From: Methylophaga sp.
GTDB lineage: Bacteria > Pseudomonadota > Gammaproteobacteria > Nitrosococcales > Methylophagaceae
DNA length: 57,714 nucleotides
Assembly: GCF_030651745.1 (NCBI RefSeq)
Contig: NZ_JAUSCC010000039.1
Coordinates: 1 to 57,714 of the forward strand
Direction of reading: 5' to 3'
Below the pieces are notes generated by a model. The model did not search any database, was not told the DNA's origin, and saw only the letters and a list, made by a program, of their open reading frames with translations. Below are positions 25,984 to 35,024 of the stretch, piece after piece (within the stretch, counting starts at the first letter, position 1; the number at the start of each line of letters is the position of its first letter). A program made the translations under genes and the position numbers.

Positions 25984-28503
25984 CTAGTAATCCCACCGAG
26001 TTGTTAGCATCAAATTGCGTGGCTCACCATAATAAGTAGTGTCGAAGTTACCCAAACCTATTAGGTATTTTTTGTCGAACACATTGTTGGCGTTGAGAGT
26101 AAAGTTCAAATGCTCGTTGTACTGGTAGCGTGCCATCAGGTCGACCAAGGTGTAGTCGCTTTGTTTGATTAGGGTGTAGTCGTCGATTGTCCCGCTATAA
26201 ATGTTGCCGTAGAAAACACTCTGCCATTTCACCCCGCCACCGATGGTTATCCGGTTCAAGTCGCCTGGTAAGCGGTATGTGGTGAAAAGGCGAACCACAT
26301 GTTCAGGTTGAGTAGTGGCTAGGGGATAGCCAAAGATGCGCTGTTGGTCAGCGTCGCGGGTGCGGGCGTATGTATAGCCGACGGAGAGGTTCCAGCCTTC
26401 CTGTAGTTCACCGTTCAGTTCCAGCTCCACCCCCTTGGTGGTAGCACCCTCAATGGCACGATAGATACCTTCGTTAGTGATCGGGTTGGTACCGATATTC
26501 TCCGCGACGTTGTCCTCTTCTATACGGAACAAGGCTAGGTTGGCATTCAATTTGCCGTCAAAGTAGGCAGCTTTAACACCGGTTTCGTAGCTGTTGCCTT
26601 CAACGGGATCCAATGTTGAACCGTTGGTGTCTTTGTTGGTCTGCGGCTGGTAGATCGAGGTATAGCTGGCGTATACCGAGTAGGTATCATCAAGGTCATA
26701 TACTATACCGGCATAGGGGGTGACGACACCGTGCTCCTTATAGCTGGCGTGGACATCCTCCCAGCTGGAGGTAGCGAAATAGTCTTCGTCATTGTTGTAT
26801 TTGAATGTACTGACTCTAGTCCCGAGGATCAGGGCGAGGCTATCGCTCGGGCGCAGGCGTGTAGCCATGTAGATGCCGTTTTGACTCTGGGTCGTTTTGT
26901 AGTCACCGTTTATGGGGAAATCTTGCTCCGGTAGTTTGCCATTCCAGTCGAAGATGCTCCCCGGCACCATGCTAAAGGCGCTGCCGTCATAGGTATCACC
27001 AGTTAGGCGCGAGCGGGAAACCATGGCCCCAGCCACCAGTTCGTGCTCGCGACCAAACAAGTTGAATGGCCCAGAAAGGTTGACATCAACAGTGTTCTGT
27101 ACTCGATGACCTTCCCAGCGTCCCCAATATAAGAACATGCCTTCACCCGTTACCGGATCTGGATTGCCGCCACTGGCCGAGGCCAGACGTGTGTCATGAT
27201 CGGTGATCATATGGTTTAGGTTGACTTTGAGTCTCCAGCCATTGTTAAAAGCCTGTTCCAGAGCAGTAAAGTATGTTGTAGATTCGAAGTCGCGGCGGCT
27301 CCAATCCGCACCAGGGTTGTGTGAACGCGAAAAATTGGTACGGCTACCATCAGAGAAGTACACGGGATTGCCGGTCCAGGACGCGCCACGCGGGGTCGTG
27401 GTATACCTGTCAATACCGAAAGTCAGCAGGGTATCTGGAGTCAGATCGGCCTCTAGGATGCCGTAAAGCGTATTATTTTTCTGTTTGTAATGATCTAGAT
27501 AAGACTTGCGATCCTGATAGGCGGCAACGAAGCGACCGCGTACAGTGCCCGCATCGTTCATTGCTCCAGAGATGTCACCTTCAGTTCGATAGTTATCCCA
27601 AGAGCCAGTGGTGCCGGTGATCGAGGCCTTGAAATCGTGGGTCGGCTTTTTGCGTATGATATTGACAGTCGCTGATGGATCGCCCGAGCCGGTCATCACC
27701 CCCGTGGCCCCCTTGATTACTTCAATTCGGTCGTAGGCAGCTGTGTCGCCGTGGGGGGAGCCTTCGTAGATATTATCGGCAATCGTGTTGACCCCATCAT
27801 ACTGGTAGTTGGTGATGTCGAAACCTCGTGTGAAATACAGCATGCGGTTACTGTCAAAAGCCTGTACAGATATGCCCGGGGTGTTACGCAGGGCGTCGCC
27901 GATGCTTATGACACCCTGGTCGTCCAACTGCTGTCGGGTAATCACGCTAACAGACTGCGGAGTTTCACGGGGTGAAAGATCAAGTCGCGTAGCAGAACTT
28001 GTGAGCCCTGTTGTATAGGATCCGGTGCCTTCAGTAATAACACCTAACGCCTTGCCGGAAACAGTAACTATGGGCAGGGTTATTTCACTCGCAGTGTCCC
28101 CCGATGCCTCGATTAAATATCCCCCACTACCCGTATGACTCAACTTTAATCCGCTATTTGCAAGTAACGCTTGCAACGCTTCATCTACGGTATAGCGACC
28201 TCTGACGCCTTGGGTCGTTAGCCCTTGTAACAAAGCAGCATCATAAGTCAGATTCACGCCGGCACTCCGAGCAAAGCTATCCAGGGCTTGGTGAAGTGGT
28301 CCGGCTGGTACGCTAAACATTTTGCTGTCGGTTTCAATCATGCCGTTCGATTGGTTTTCGGCATAGGCGGTTTGGCTAACCATTGCGCCGCCCAGCAGAC
28401 AGGCAAAGCTGATCTGCAGCATGGTCGATAAAACAGGATGTCGCAGTCGATGATGAGCTAGTGGCAGGTTTGGGGGAATGGCTGAGCAAGCAGTCATGGT
28501 CAT
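25984..28503 (-). CDS. TonB-dependent siderophore receptor with STN domain (cassette 3)
   Basis: An 839-residue outer-membrane transporter. A signal peptide ends near QTAYAENQ. The STN domain is at about 60-140 (VPAGPLHQALDSFARSAGVNLTYD). The plug (ETPQSVSVITRQQLDDQGVISIGDAL, IEVIKGATGVMTGSGDPSATVNIIRKK) and the barrel ending WDY-type aromatic resemble cassette 1, both of the FhuE/FpvA group. GAGAGAGAA lies just before the ATG. Stretches of this gene are clearly richer in G+C than the other receptors (38 of 60 bases at 26341-26400), suggesting separate acquisition. The ligand is unknown. Confidence 0.92.
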   Translation of the reverse strand: MTMTACSAIPPNLPLAHHRLRHPVLSTMLQISFACLLGGAMVSQTAYAENQSNGMIETDSKMFSVPAGPLHQALDSFARSAGVNLTYDAALLQGLTTQGVRGRYTVDEALQALLANSGLKLSHTGSGGYLIEASGDTASEITLPIVTVSGKALGVITEGTGSYTTGLTSSATRLDLSPRETPQSVSVITRQQLDDQGVISIGDALRNTPGISVQAFDSNRMLYFTRGFDITNYQYDGVNTIADNIYEGSPHGDTAAYDRIEVIKGATGVMTGSGDPSATVNIIRKKPTHDFKASITGTTGSWDNYRTEGDISGAMNDAGTVRGRFVAAYQDRKSYLDHYKQKNNTLYGILEADLTPDTLLTFGIDRYTTTPRGASWTGNPVYFSDGSRTNFSRSHNPGADWSRRDFESTTYFTALEQAFNNGWRLKVNLNHMITDHDTRLASASGGNPDPVTGEGMFLYWGRWEGHRVQNTVDVNLSGPFNLFGREHELVAGAMVSRSRLTGDTYDGSAFSMVPGSIFDWNGKLPEQDFPINGDYKTTQSQNGIYMATRLRPSDSLALILGTRVSTFKYNNDEDYFATSSWEDVHASYKEHGVVTPYAGIVYDLDDTYSVYASYTSIYQPQTNKDTNGSTLDPVEGNSYETGVKAAYFDGKLNANLALFRIEEDNVAENIGTNPITNEGIYRAIEGATTKGVELELNGELQEGWNLSVGYTYARTRDADQQRIFGYPLATTQPEHVVRLFTTYRLPGDLNRITIGGGVKWQSVFYGNIYSGTIDDYTLIKQSDYTLVDLMARYQYNEHLNFTLNANNVFDKKYLIGLGNFDTTYYGEPRNLMLTTRWDY

Positions 28504-28638
28504 TTCTCTCTCAGTAATGTGAATAAATAAAGCTCAAATCGGAGCCCTCTTACCCAACAGACCGGATGAAATTTTCAATCCCCTCATTTTTTTTGAAATA
28601 ATTTTTCTGGCAGTACCCCACGGTGAGATCACCCTGCT

Positions 28639-29637
28639 TTAGCTAGGCGAGACCGAGACCCAAAAACGGGTGCGGTAGCTGATCTTGATGGGTTGGGTTT
28701 GCACCAAAAATTGCAAAGCCTGATCGGTATTTTTCAAATGGAAAGTACCGGAAACCCGTAGATCGTTAATTCGTGGATCACACTGCACCACACCATGACG
28801 GTAACGTGCCAGTTCAGCCAACAAATCCGCCAGCCGAATATTCTGGCCAGCAATGACACCATCGGCCCAGGCATCATCCTCAAAGCCGGGGTTTGCTGCA
28901 TCTTGCGCTGTATTAATTGTTAACCAACGGCGTTCTCCTGCCGCAACCACTACAGAGTCATTACTGTTCACCGGATACAATTCAACAGCTCCTTGTTGCA
29001 CGCTAATCAAAGCACGCTCCTGCTCCAGTCTCACTACAAAGCGAGTTCCCAATGCCTGTAATTTACCGACTGGTGTTTGTACCCAGAATGGACGTTTGTT
29101 GGCAGAGACATCATCCGAGCCAGTGGTAATGAGAATTTCACCACGATGCAGAATGATATTGCGTTGTGTTGCATCCAGCAGCGTGCTGATCGCAGTATCG
29201 GTGTTGAGCTGAATAACACTGCCGTCTGCCAGGGTTAGCGTCCGTTGTTCTCCAATAGCCGTGCTGGCATCCGCCATCAATCGCTGCCATGGTGTGTGCT
29301 GATGTGCGAGCCAACCGCTCATGGCAAACACACCCGATACGGATAGCAATTTAAGTGCCTGACGCCGGTCCAGAGAAGTAGACTGACGTTTGGCATCGAC
29401 TTTTTTCAGCGTCTGCAACGCCAGCTTTTCCGGCAACGAAGAAAACTCTGCCTGCATCAAACCGATCCGCTGCCAGGCTTTGGCATGAAGTGGGTCAGTG
29501 CTTAACCAAGCTTCAAAGGATTGCTGATTGTGTTCAGAGGCTTGATTGTAATTTAGCTTAACGGCCCAGAGGATGGCCGCATCAACAATGGCATCCGGTA
29601 AGGGTTCGCCATCAACTGAGTCGGATAAATCATTCAC
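28639..29637 (-). CDS. FecR-family anti-sigma regulator (cassette 3)
   Basis: A 332-residue protein: N-terminal DUF4880 (about 15-65, AAILWAVKLNYNQASEHNQQSFEAWL), RRQALK before the membrane helix (about 91-112), the FecR domain (IGEQRTLTLADGSVIQLNTDTAISTLL) and the C-terminal contact domain (LADLLAELARYRHGVV...VSGTFHLKNTDQAL). The start is GTG 29637, which overlaps the fecI stop (GTGA). A 135-base gap to the receptor gene may hold the FecI-dependent promoter. Confidence 0.92.
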   Translation of the reverse strand: MNDLSDSVDGEPLPDAIVDAAILWAVKLNYNQASEHNQQSFEAWLSTDPLHAKAWQRIGLMQAEFSSLPEKLALQTLKKVDAKRQSTSLDRRQALKLLSVSGVFAMSGWLAHQHTPWQRLMADASTAIGEQRTLTLADGSVIQLNTDTAISTLLDATQRNIILHRGEILITTGSDDVSANKRPFWVQTPVGKLQALGTRFVVRLEQERALISVQQGAVELYPVNSNDSVVVAAGERRWLTINTAQDAANPGFEDDAWADGVIAGQNIRLADLLAELARYRHGVVQCDPRINDLRVSGTFHLKNTDQALQFLVQTQPIKISYRTRFWVSVSPS

Positions 29638-30143
29638 GCTTCAAATCTGCATTCATAGCAGCGGCGTAATGCCTTGGCGATATAGCGTTCTACCGTGGCC
29701 AATGAAACACCAAGTATCTGGGCAATTTGCGGGCAGGTGAAGCCTTCCAGTTGGGCCAATAGAAAAGCTTGTCGAATAGGTGGCTTTAACGAATCCAATA
29801 CCTGGTCAATAGTATTGAGTGTTTCTAAAAACAGCAGCTGGGTTTCCGGAGAAGGTGCCTCTTCTTCAGGCAGGCTGGCCAGGATTTCCAACCAGGTGTT
29901 TTCCAGTTCACGGCGACGCCAATGATCAATGACCAGTCCACGAGCAATCGTGGAAAGAAATGCACGAGGCTGTTTGGGTTGAATGGATTGCTGGCGATTA
30001 AGCAACCTTACAAATACATCCTGCGCCAAATCAGCGGCATCAAAACGATTTCCCAGTTTCGCAAGCAGCCAACTTTGCAACCAATTATGATGGTCGCTGT
30101 ACAACGTCAACACGTCCTGTTGTTTGCTATGTCTGGCTAACAT
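29634..30143 (-). CDS. FecI-type ECF sigma factor (cassette 3)
   Basis: A 169-residue ECF sigma factor with region 2 (AADLAQDVFVRLL, PRAFLSTIARGLVIDHWRRR) and region 4 (LEGFTCPQIAQILGVSLATVERYIAKAL). ATG 30143 has AGGA seven bases upstream; the longer open frame begins inside the promoter repeat and is rejected. Its promoter region is the second copy of the 56-base repeat. Confidence 0.92.
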   Translation of the reverse strand: MLARHSKQQDVLTLYSDHHNWLQSWLLAKLGNRFDAADLAQDVFVRLLNRQQSIQPKQPRAFLSTIARGLVIDHWRRRELENTWLEILASLPEEEAPSPETQLLFLETLNTIDQVLDSLKPPIRQAFLLAQLEGFTCPQIAQILGVSLATVERYIAKALRRCYECRFEA

Positions 30144-30174
30144 GATAATCCTGCTTGGAAAATGGCGAACCGCA

Positions 30175-30230
30175 TAATCGCGAATAAGAATTGTTCGCAA
30201 TTATATTGAGCTGCGCTGGGACATGCAAAT
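30175..30230 (-). repeat. 56-bp promoter direct repeat, copy 2 (Fur-like)
   Basis: It is identical to 24803-24858 except for one T/C difference, in the same orientation and at the same distance (32 bases) from its fecI start. It carries the same GCGAA...TTCGC dyad. Confidence 0.9.
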
Positions 30231-30441
30231 AATCGACAACAGTCGCTATTAGCTTGGTTAGCTTTGAGCGATAGCGATAGCGATAGCCCACAATCGGCGG
30301 TTCATCGTTTCACAGTTGTTGGATTTTGCGCCTCGACTTAACCAAACCCAACACTATTTAATGCAAATATATGTCTGCCCCATCTTTTTTTAAAAACTGG
30401 GGCAGATGATTGTTTTCCTGTGGAACATTTCACTAATTTCA
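30231..30441. other. Intergenic region with degraded repeat and hairpin
   Basis: It holds no gene. Around 30262-30340 are fragments reminiscent of the dispersed repeat (GCGATAGC triplicated, GTTGGATTTTGCG, CCAAACCCAACA). A TCTGCCCCA/TGGGGCAGA hairpin with a T/A-rich loop (30374-30406) lies downstream of the cassette 4 receptor gene and may end its transcript, although the tail is not T-rich. Confidence 0.5.
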
Positions 30442-32865
30442 TCAAAATTGCATTTGTGCCGAAAAAGCTATGCTACGAGGCGGCCCAACGTAGTAACTGT
30501 TTTGCCAATAATCTTTGTCAGTAATATTACTTGCGTACAAGCGAAGAGTCAGTGGCTTTCCGGCAGTTAGAGTCGTGTAGCGTAAACCAAGATCATATGT
30601 TGTATACGACGGCAAACGGTAGGTATTGGCATTGTTTGCCCATTGCTCTCCGGTATAGTAAGCCCCACCCGTGAGACTGAGACCGGGCACGAAAGGAAGT
30701 GCATATTCCGAATACAGTTTGGCGACTTTTTTGGCAACGTTCCTCGGGTCTTTGCCATCGTTATCACCGCCACGGACAGATGGATCAAGCAAAGTCAAAC
30801 CACCAACAATTGTTAAGCGCTCGGTCAATTTTCCTGTAGCACTGAATTCCGCTCCTCTGTGATTTTGTCGACCATCTTGGGTATAGGTGTTGGTAGCATT
30901 AGCAAATTCATAGGCTTTTTCGATTTCGAAAAGTGCACTGGTTAGAAAGACCCCGCCCACCTCTGCTTTAATGCCAATTTCTTTCTGCCGGCTCACCATG
31001 GGCGGCATGATTTCGTATTGATTGGTAGTTCCTAATGGGGCGATGCCTCCCATTTCCAGACCTTCGTTATAGGTGATGTATGTAGTAACTGTCGGGATTG
31101 GTTTGAACATCACCGAAATGGATGGGGAGTTACGGAATTTATCGTAGTCAGGTTGACTCTTATAACCTAATGAATTGTAGTTTTTGCTGGTAATACGACT
31201 GTGATTAACGCCGACCAGTGCCGACCATCGCGGTGTAAATTGAATCAGATCGCCAAGCATAAAATTGTCGTTGCTTGCTTTGCCTGCTAAATACAATTGT
31301 CCCGTATTTTCAGGAAAGCTGTACTCTGGAACATGCGTCGGCGTGTCCATCGAATAGGGTCCCTGATAGCCGGTGTTGGGAGCATAAGTCGTATTCCAGT
31401 CCTTAGCTGTATAAGTGTAATAGCCAAGAGTCAACTTATGAGCGATGCCCGCCGTGTCGAAGGCAAAATCAGCAAAAGCCTGGCCGCCGTTGATCTCGCT
31501 CTTGGTTTCGCCGACACGTTGACGAAGCTGGCGATACTGGGATGTAGAAAACATACTGTTCATTGTGTGATCTTGAACAGGTCGATCAATATAACTTTTG
31601 GTATAACCGCCTCTTAGTGTGATGGAGTCATTTAATTGATAACTAAGACGTCCACCGACCTGCTTATTCTCAAATTCATCCTGAATCCAGGGTTGAGACC
31701 AGTTTTTGCTGGCATCTGGCGCCTTACCTCTGGGAATAGCATCATTGAAAAACCAGTAGGCGGAAGGAGCTTGCGTCTTGTATTGGTTGTAAGATGCTTT
31801 AAGTTCAAGCAGAAGTTGATCTGAAAGCTGCCAATCGAAAGCACCGCTGACCAATGTCCGGTCAATTTCCTGATCATCAACAACGGTATTACCATCCTGT
31901 CTGACAACGTTTAGCCGGTACCCCATATTTTCCGCTTCGTCGATGCGGCCACCAAAATCTCCATGCACGTAATATTGGTTCCCGCCATAATTACCCACCG
32001 TAATATTGCTCAGCCGCTCCTGTGTAGGACGCTTGGAAACAAAGTTGATCATACCTGCCGGCGGGGCCGCTCCGTATAGAAACCCCGACAAACCGCTTAA
32101 TACTTCAATACGTTCTTTATCTTCTAGCACGGCAGCATGATTATAGGGACGACGCAAACCATCTTCGGAGACATCGTATGTCGGAAAGCCTCGAATATTG
32201 ACCAAAGGCGACCATCCGGTACTTTGTGGCGTACTTGTTCTGGTCGATGGGTTGATTCTGTATATATCATCGGGGGAAGATGCTTGAACGTTTTCGATGA
32301 GTTCTTTGGGAATGACACTGATCGAAAATGGCGTGTCTTGAAGATTCATGCTGCCGAGACCACCTACTGAAGAAACGGTTTTAACACGGTAACCGTCCGC
32401 CGCAGTACCTTCGAATTGCAGATTTCTTTCTGCATCCGCAGTAACCTTTACTGATGGCAAGTGAACCAGCTCGCTCGTATCAACCGACGGTGTCGCTTTG
32501 ATCCCATAACCTTCATCAGCTTGTCGGTATGCTTGCAATCCTGTACCAGTAAGCAACATTTCCAACACCTGCTGCGGTGAATATTGTCCGGAAATACTTG
32601 GGCTGGTTAGTCCATCAGTAATTGCCGGATCAAATGACAAGGTTACTCGTGCTTGACTGGCAAACTGGTTCAGTGATTGTGCCAATGGTCCAGCTGGGAT
32701 CTGAAACTGCTGTTGTTGAGAAACAGTGGCTTCGGCGGCTATTAATGTGGTTATGGGCAATGCTGCGGTTACTACCACCGTAGCGATGATTGCTGCTTTT
32801 ATTGACTGATTGAGCAGTGTCGGCTTTTTCAAGGCTTTCGCCTGTTTGGATTGAGCAGAGTTCAT
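30442..32865 (-). CDS. TonB-dependent siderophore receptor with STN domain (cassette 4)
   Basis: An 807-residue outer-membrane transporter. A signal peptide ends near TLIAAEATV. The STN domain (about 55-125, IPAGPLAQSLNQFASQARVTLSFD...ISGQYSPQQVLEMLLTGTGL) is the closest match in the window to that of cassette 2. The plug (TPFSISVIPKELIENVQ, IEVLSGLSGFLYGAAPPAGMINFVSKR) and the barrel ending in Phe are complete. It is FhuA/FoxA-like in general pattern; the ligand is not assignable. GGAAG precedes the ATG. Confidence 0.92.
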   Translation of the reverse strand: MNSAQSKQAKALKKPTLLNQSIKAAIIATVVVTAALPITTLIAAEATVSQQQQFQIPAGPLAQSLNQFASQARVTLSFDPAITDGLTSPSISGQYSPQQVLEMLLTGTGLQAYRQADEGYGIKATPSVDTSELVHLPSVKVTADAERNLQFEGTAADGYRVKTVSSVGGLGSMNLQDTPFSISVIPKELIENVQASSPDDIYRINPSTRTSTPQSTGWSPLVNIRGFPTYDVSEDGLRRPYNHAAVLEDKERIEVLSGLSGFLYGAAPPAGMINFVSKRPTQERLSNITVGNYGGNQYYVHGDFGGRIDEAENMGYRLNVVRQDGNTVVDDQEIDRTLVSGAFDWQLSDQLLLELKASYNQYKTQAPSAYWFFNDAIPRGKAPDASKNWSQPWIQDEFENKQVGGRLSYQLNDSITLRGGYTKSYIDRPVQDHTMNSMFSTSQYRQLRQRVGETKSEINGGQAFADFAFDTAGIAHKLTLGYYTYTAKDWNTTYAPNTGYQGPYSMDTPTHVPEYSFPENTGQLYLAGKASNDNFMLGDLIQFTPRWSALVGVNHSRITSKNYNSLGYKSQPDYDKFRNSPSISVMFKPIPTVTTYITYNEGLEMGGIAPLGTTNQYEIMPPMVSRQKEIGIKAEVGGVFLTSALFEIEKAYEFANATNTYTQDGRQNHRGAEFSATGKLTERLTIVGGLTLLDPSVRGGDNDGKDPRNVAKKVAKLYSEYALPFVPGLSLTGGAYYTGEQWANNANTYRLPSYTTYDLGLRYTTLTAGKPLTLRLYASNITDKDYWQNSYYVGPPRSIAFSAQMQF

Positions 32866-32940
32866 GGAGCTTCCTTTTCAGCGTAAATGATGTGAATGAG
32901 ATTCATTTACTACCTATGCCGAAGCAGCTGAAAAAAAGGT

Positions 32941-33900
32941 TCATTTATTTTTTGTGACCGTTACCCAATAGGGGCTGCGATACACCACACTGACCGGTAA
33001 CGTATGAGCGAGATTGCTGAGGGCAACATTGGTATCACTGAGTTGAAAAACACCCGAAAGCCGTAACTCTGCCACGGCAGGATCGCACCGCAGCCAGCCT
33101 TTACGATAACGCGATAATTCGGCTATCACTTCTGCTAATGGCTGATTATCAACAATCAATTGTTTACGTGTCCAAGCGGTTGTTACTGCCGATTGGTTCG
33201 CTGTAGCTGGCTCAATATGCTTTTTGGAAAAACGAATTTGCTGTCCAGCAGTGATTTGCTGAGTTTTATGGGTTTCAGCCGTATAAATTTCCACGGCATC
33301 CTGCTGTACGGCGACCTGCGAATAATCTGAATCGAATCGCACCGTGAAGATGGTGCCCAAGGCGCGAATTTGTCCATGTTCTGTTGTGACGGATAAGGGT
33401 CGACTCAGCGCGTCACTGGCTGTGGTGATCTGGATTTCTCCTTCCAGTAATTCGATTCGTCGCTGGTTTTCATCAAACAGGACATTGACCGCGCTGCGGG
33501 TATTCAATATCAGCTTACTGCCATCCGCTAGCATGACTTCACGCCATTCGCCAGTCGCTGTTTGATAATCTGCAGCCCAAGAAGCTAACGTTGAATGTTG
33601 ATAGGCCAGCCAGCTACCGGTCGGAATAACCAGCAATGCACTGATGGCTTTGATGATATTGCGTCGTTGAGTTTGTTTTCGGCTGAGCACGGAAAGGCCG
33701 AGCTTTTCCGGCACTTGTGCAAACGAGTGATTTAATTGTTGTGCGACCTGCCATGCACGCTGATGATCAGAACTTTGGGCACACCATATCTGCAACTGAC
33801 TTTGTTCGTTTGCCGTTAATGGCCTGTCCTGCATTTTAACCAGCCAGTCGGCGGCTTCAGCAATGATGTTTGCTGGTGCTGAGTTCATGGTGTTTACCAT
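32941..33900 (-). CDS. FecR-family anti-sigma regulator (cassette 4)
   Basis: About 319 residues: N-terminal DUF4880 (AADWLVKMQDRPLTANEQSQLQIW), RRNIIK before the membrane helix (IKAISALLVIPTGSWLAYQ), the FecR domain (TGEWREVMLADGSKLILNTRSAVNVLF) and the C-terminal contact part (LAEVIAELSRYRKGWL...LSGVFQLSDTNVAL). The exact start is open: ATG 33900 overlaps the fecI stop by seven bases, and ATG 33888 is also possible. A 75-base gap to the receptor gene follows. Confidence 0.9.
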   Translation of the reverse strand: MVNTMNSAPANIIAEAADWLVKMQDRPLTANEQSQLQIWCAQSSDHQRAWQVAQQLNHSFAQVPEKLGLSVLSRKQTQRRNIIKAISALLVIPTGSWLAYQHSTLASWAADYQTATGEWREVMLADGSKLILNTRSAVNVLFDENQRRIELLEGEIQITTASDALSRPLSVTTEHGQIRALGTIFTVRFDSDYSQVAVQQDAVEIYTAETHKTQQITAGQQIRFSKKHIEPATANQSAVTTAWTRKQLIVDNQPLAEVIAELSRYRKGWLRCDPAVAELRLSGVFQLSDTNVALSNLAHTLPVSVVYRSPYWVTVTKNK

Positions 33901-34391
33901 AATAAGGTCAGGCAATGGATAAAGGCCTGCTGCATATCGCGCTTTACGGTGCTTAATGACGCGCCGGTCTTTTTAGCAATCTGGAGGTAAGTCAGCCCTT
34001 CCAGCTGGGATAACAGGAAGATGGTTTTCACTCGTGTGGGCAATCTATTTAATAAAGCGTCAAGCTGCTCCAGCGTTTCTCGAATTAGCAGCTGTTCTTC
34101 TTCTGACATTATTGTGAGTTCGGGCATATCGGCTAATGCTTCAAGATAAGCATTTTCCAAAGAACGGCGGCGAAAATAATCAACCACCAGGCCATTGGCG
34201 ACGGTACGTAGATAAGCTCTTGGTTGTTCCGGGGTAAAGCCTGTTTGTTTGTGCTGTGCCTGCAATAGGCGAACAAAGGTATCCTGCGCCAGATCTGCTG
34301 CGCGCTGATCGCAACCGACCCTTTGATACAACCAGCCGCGAAGCCAACTGTGGTGGTCTTTATAGATGGATTCCAGTGGAGGTGGAGACAT
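33894..34391 (-). CDS. FecI-type ECF sigma factor (cassette 4)
   Basis: A 165-residue ECF sigma factor with region 2 (AADLAQDTFVRLLQ, PRAYLRTVANGLVVDYFRRR) and region 4 (LEGLTYLQIAKKTGASLSTVKRDMQQAF). It ends with LTLLW. The ribosome site is weak. A Fur-like dyad lies about 20-45 bases upstream. Confidence 0.92.
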   Translation of the reverse strand: MSPPPLESIYKDHHSWLRGWLYQRVGCDQRAADLAQDTFVRLLQAQHKQTGFTPEQPRAYLRTVANGLVVDYFRRRSLENAYLEALADMPELTIMSEEEQLLIRETLEQLDALLNRLPTRVKTIFLLSQLEGLTYLQIAKKTGASLSTVKRDMQQAFIHCLTLLW

Positions 34392-34409
34392 TTGCCGACG
34401 ATGGATAAC

Positions 34410-34436
34410 CGTTAATGAGAATGAGATACATTAACG
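34410..34436 (-). promoter_or_regulatory. Fur-like dyad upstream of fecI cassette 4
   Basis: CGTTAATG and CATTAACG are perfect 8-base arms around AGAATGAGATA. The core GAGAATGAGATAC resembles Fur sites with G substitutions. Confidence 0.5.
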
Positions 34437-34508
34437 TTTTAACAGTTAACTGACAAGCGGGTCTGGGTTGTTTCCTGATGTTGAATGGAGAAGCTTTAAT
34501 TATCGTGT

Positions 34509-34964
34509 TCAGGTATGTCCGGTCGCGGCCAGCTTGGCGGCAATAAAATCACTGTGCTCAACATGTAACAGATTACTGATGCGACGGATAACGTGTTGCT
34601 CTATCTGATGAATTTCATTATCAGCATTCGCCAGTTGCCATAGGATATGGATTAATTCGATTTTCTTTTTCTGACTGAAACGACGGTTGATTTCGGAAGT
34701 AAAAGCAAAATAGTCAGTAGCGGATTTGTGAGCCTGTTCGGCTTCTTGCAGCAAACTCTCCGCCGCATTTTTGTCCAGAGAAAAGCGTTTTTGCAAAATG
34801 TTCAGCAGCATTTCACGCTCTTCGTCTTTGAAATGATAATCAGCGGCAATCACCTCGACCATCAATGCGGCCGCAGCAAGTTTGACTGAGACATGCGCAA
34901 CATCACCGGTATCGTCATCGCTGAGCAATTCACGTTGTAAGAACTGTTTGAGTTTATCGAGCAT
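34509..34964 (-). CDS. TerB-like tellurite-resistance family protein
   Basis: A 151-residue all-helical protein of the TerB/DjlA-type domain. The pattern LAAAALMVEVIAADYHFKDEEREMLLNIL and the second half LIHILWQLANADNEIHQIEQHVIRRISNLL show the paired acidic loops typical of the family. The function of such stand-alone proteins is not known; metal sensing has been proposed. AGGAGA precedes the ATG. It stands alone between the iron cassettes and the amidoligase group. Confidence 0.85.
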   Translation of the reverse strand: MLDKLKQFLQRELLSDDDTGDVAHVSVKLAAAALMVEVIAADYHFKDEEREMLLNILQKRFSLDKNAAESLLQEAEQAHKSATDYFAFTSEINRRFSQKKKIELIHILWQLANADNEIHQIEQHVIRRISNLLHVEHSDFIAAKLAATGHT

Positions 34965-35024
34965 TAGATTCTCCTGTTCTGCAGAGACAGCTTTTTCACG
35001 CAGCGGTTCTTATCTGGGAAAGGA

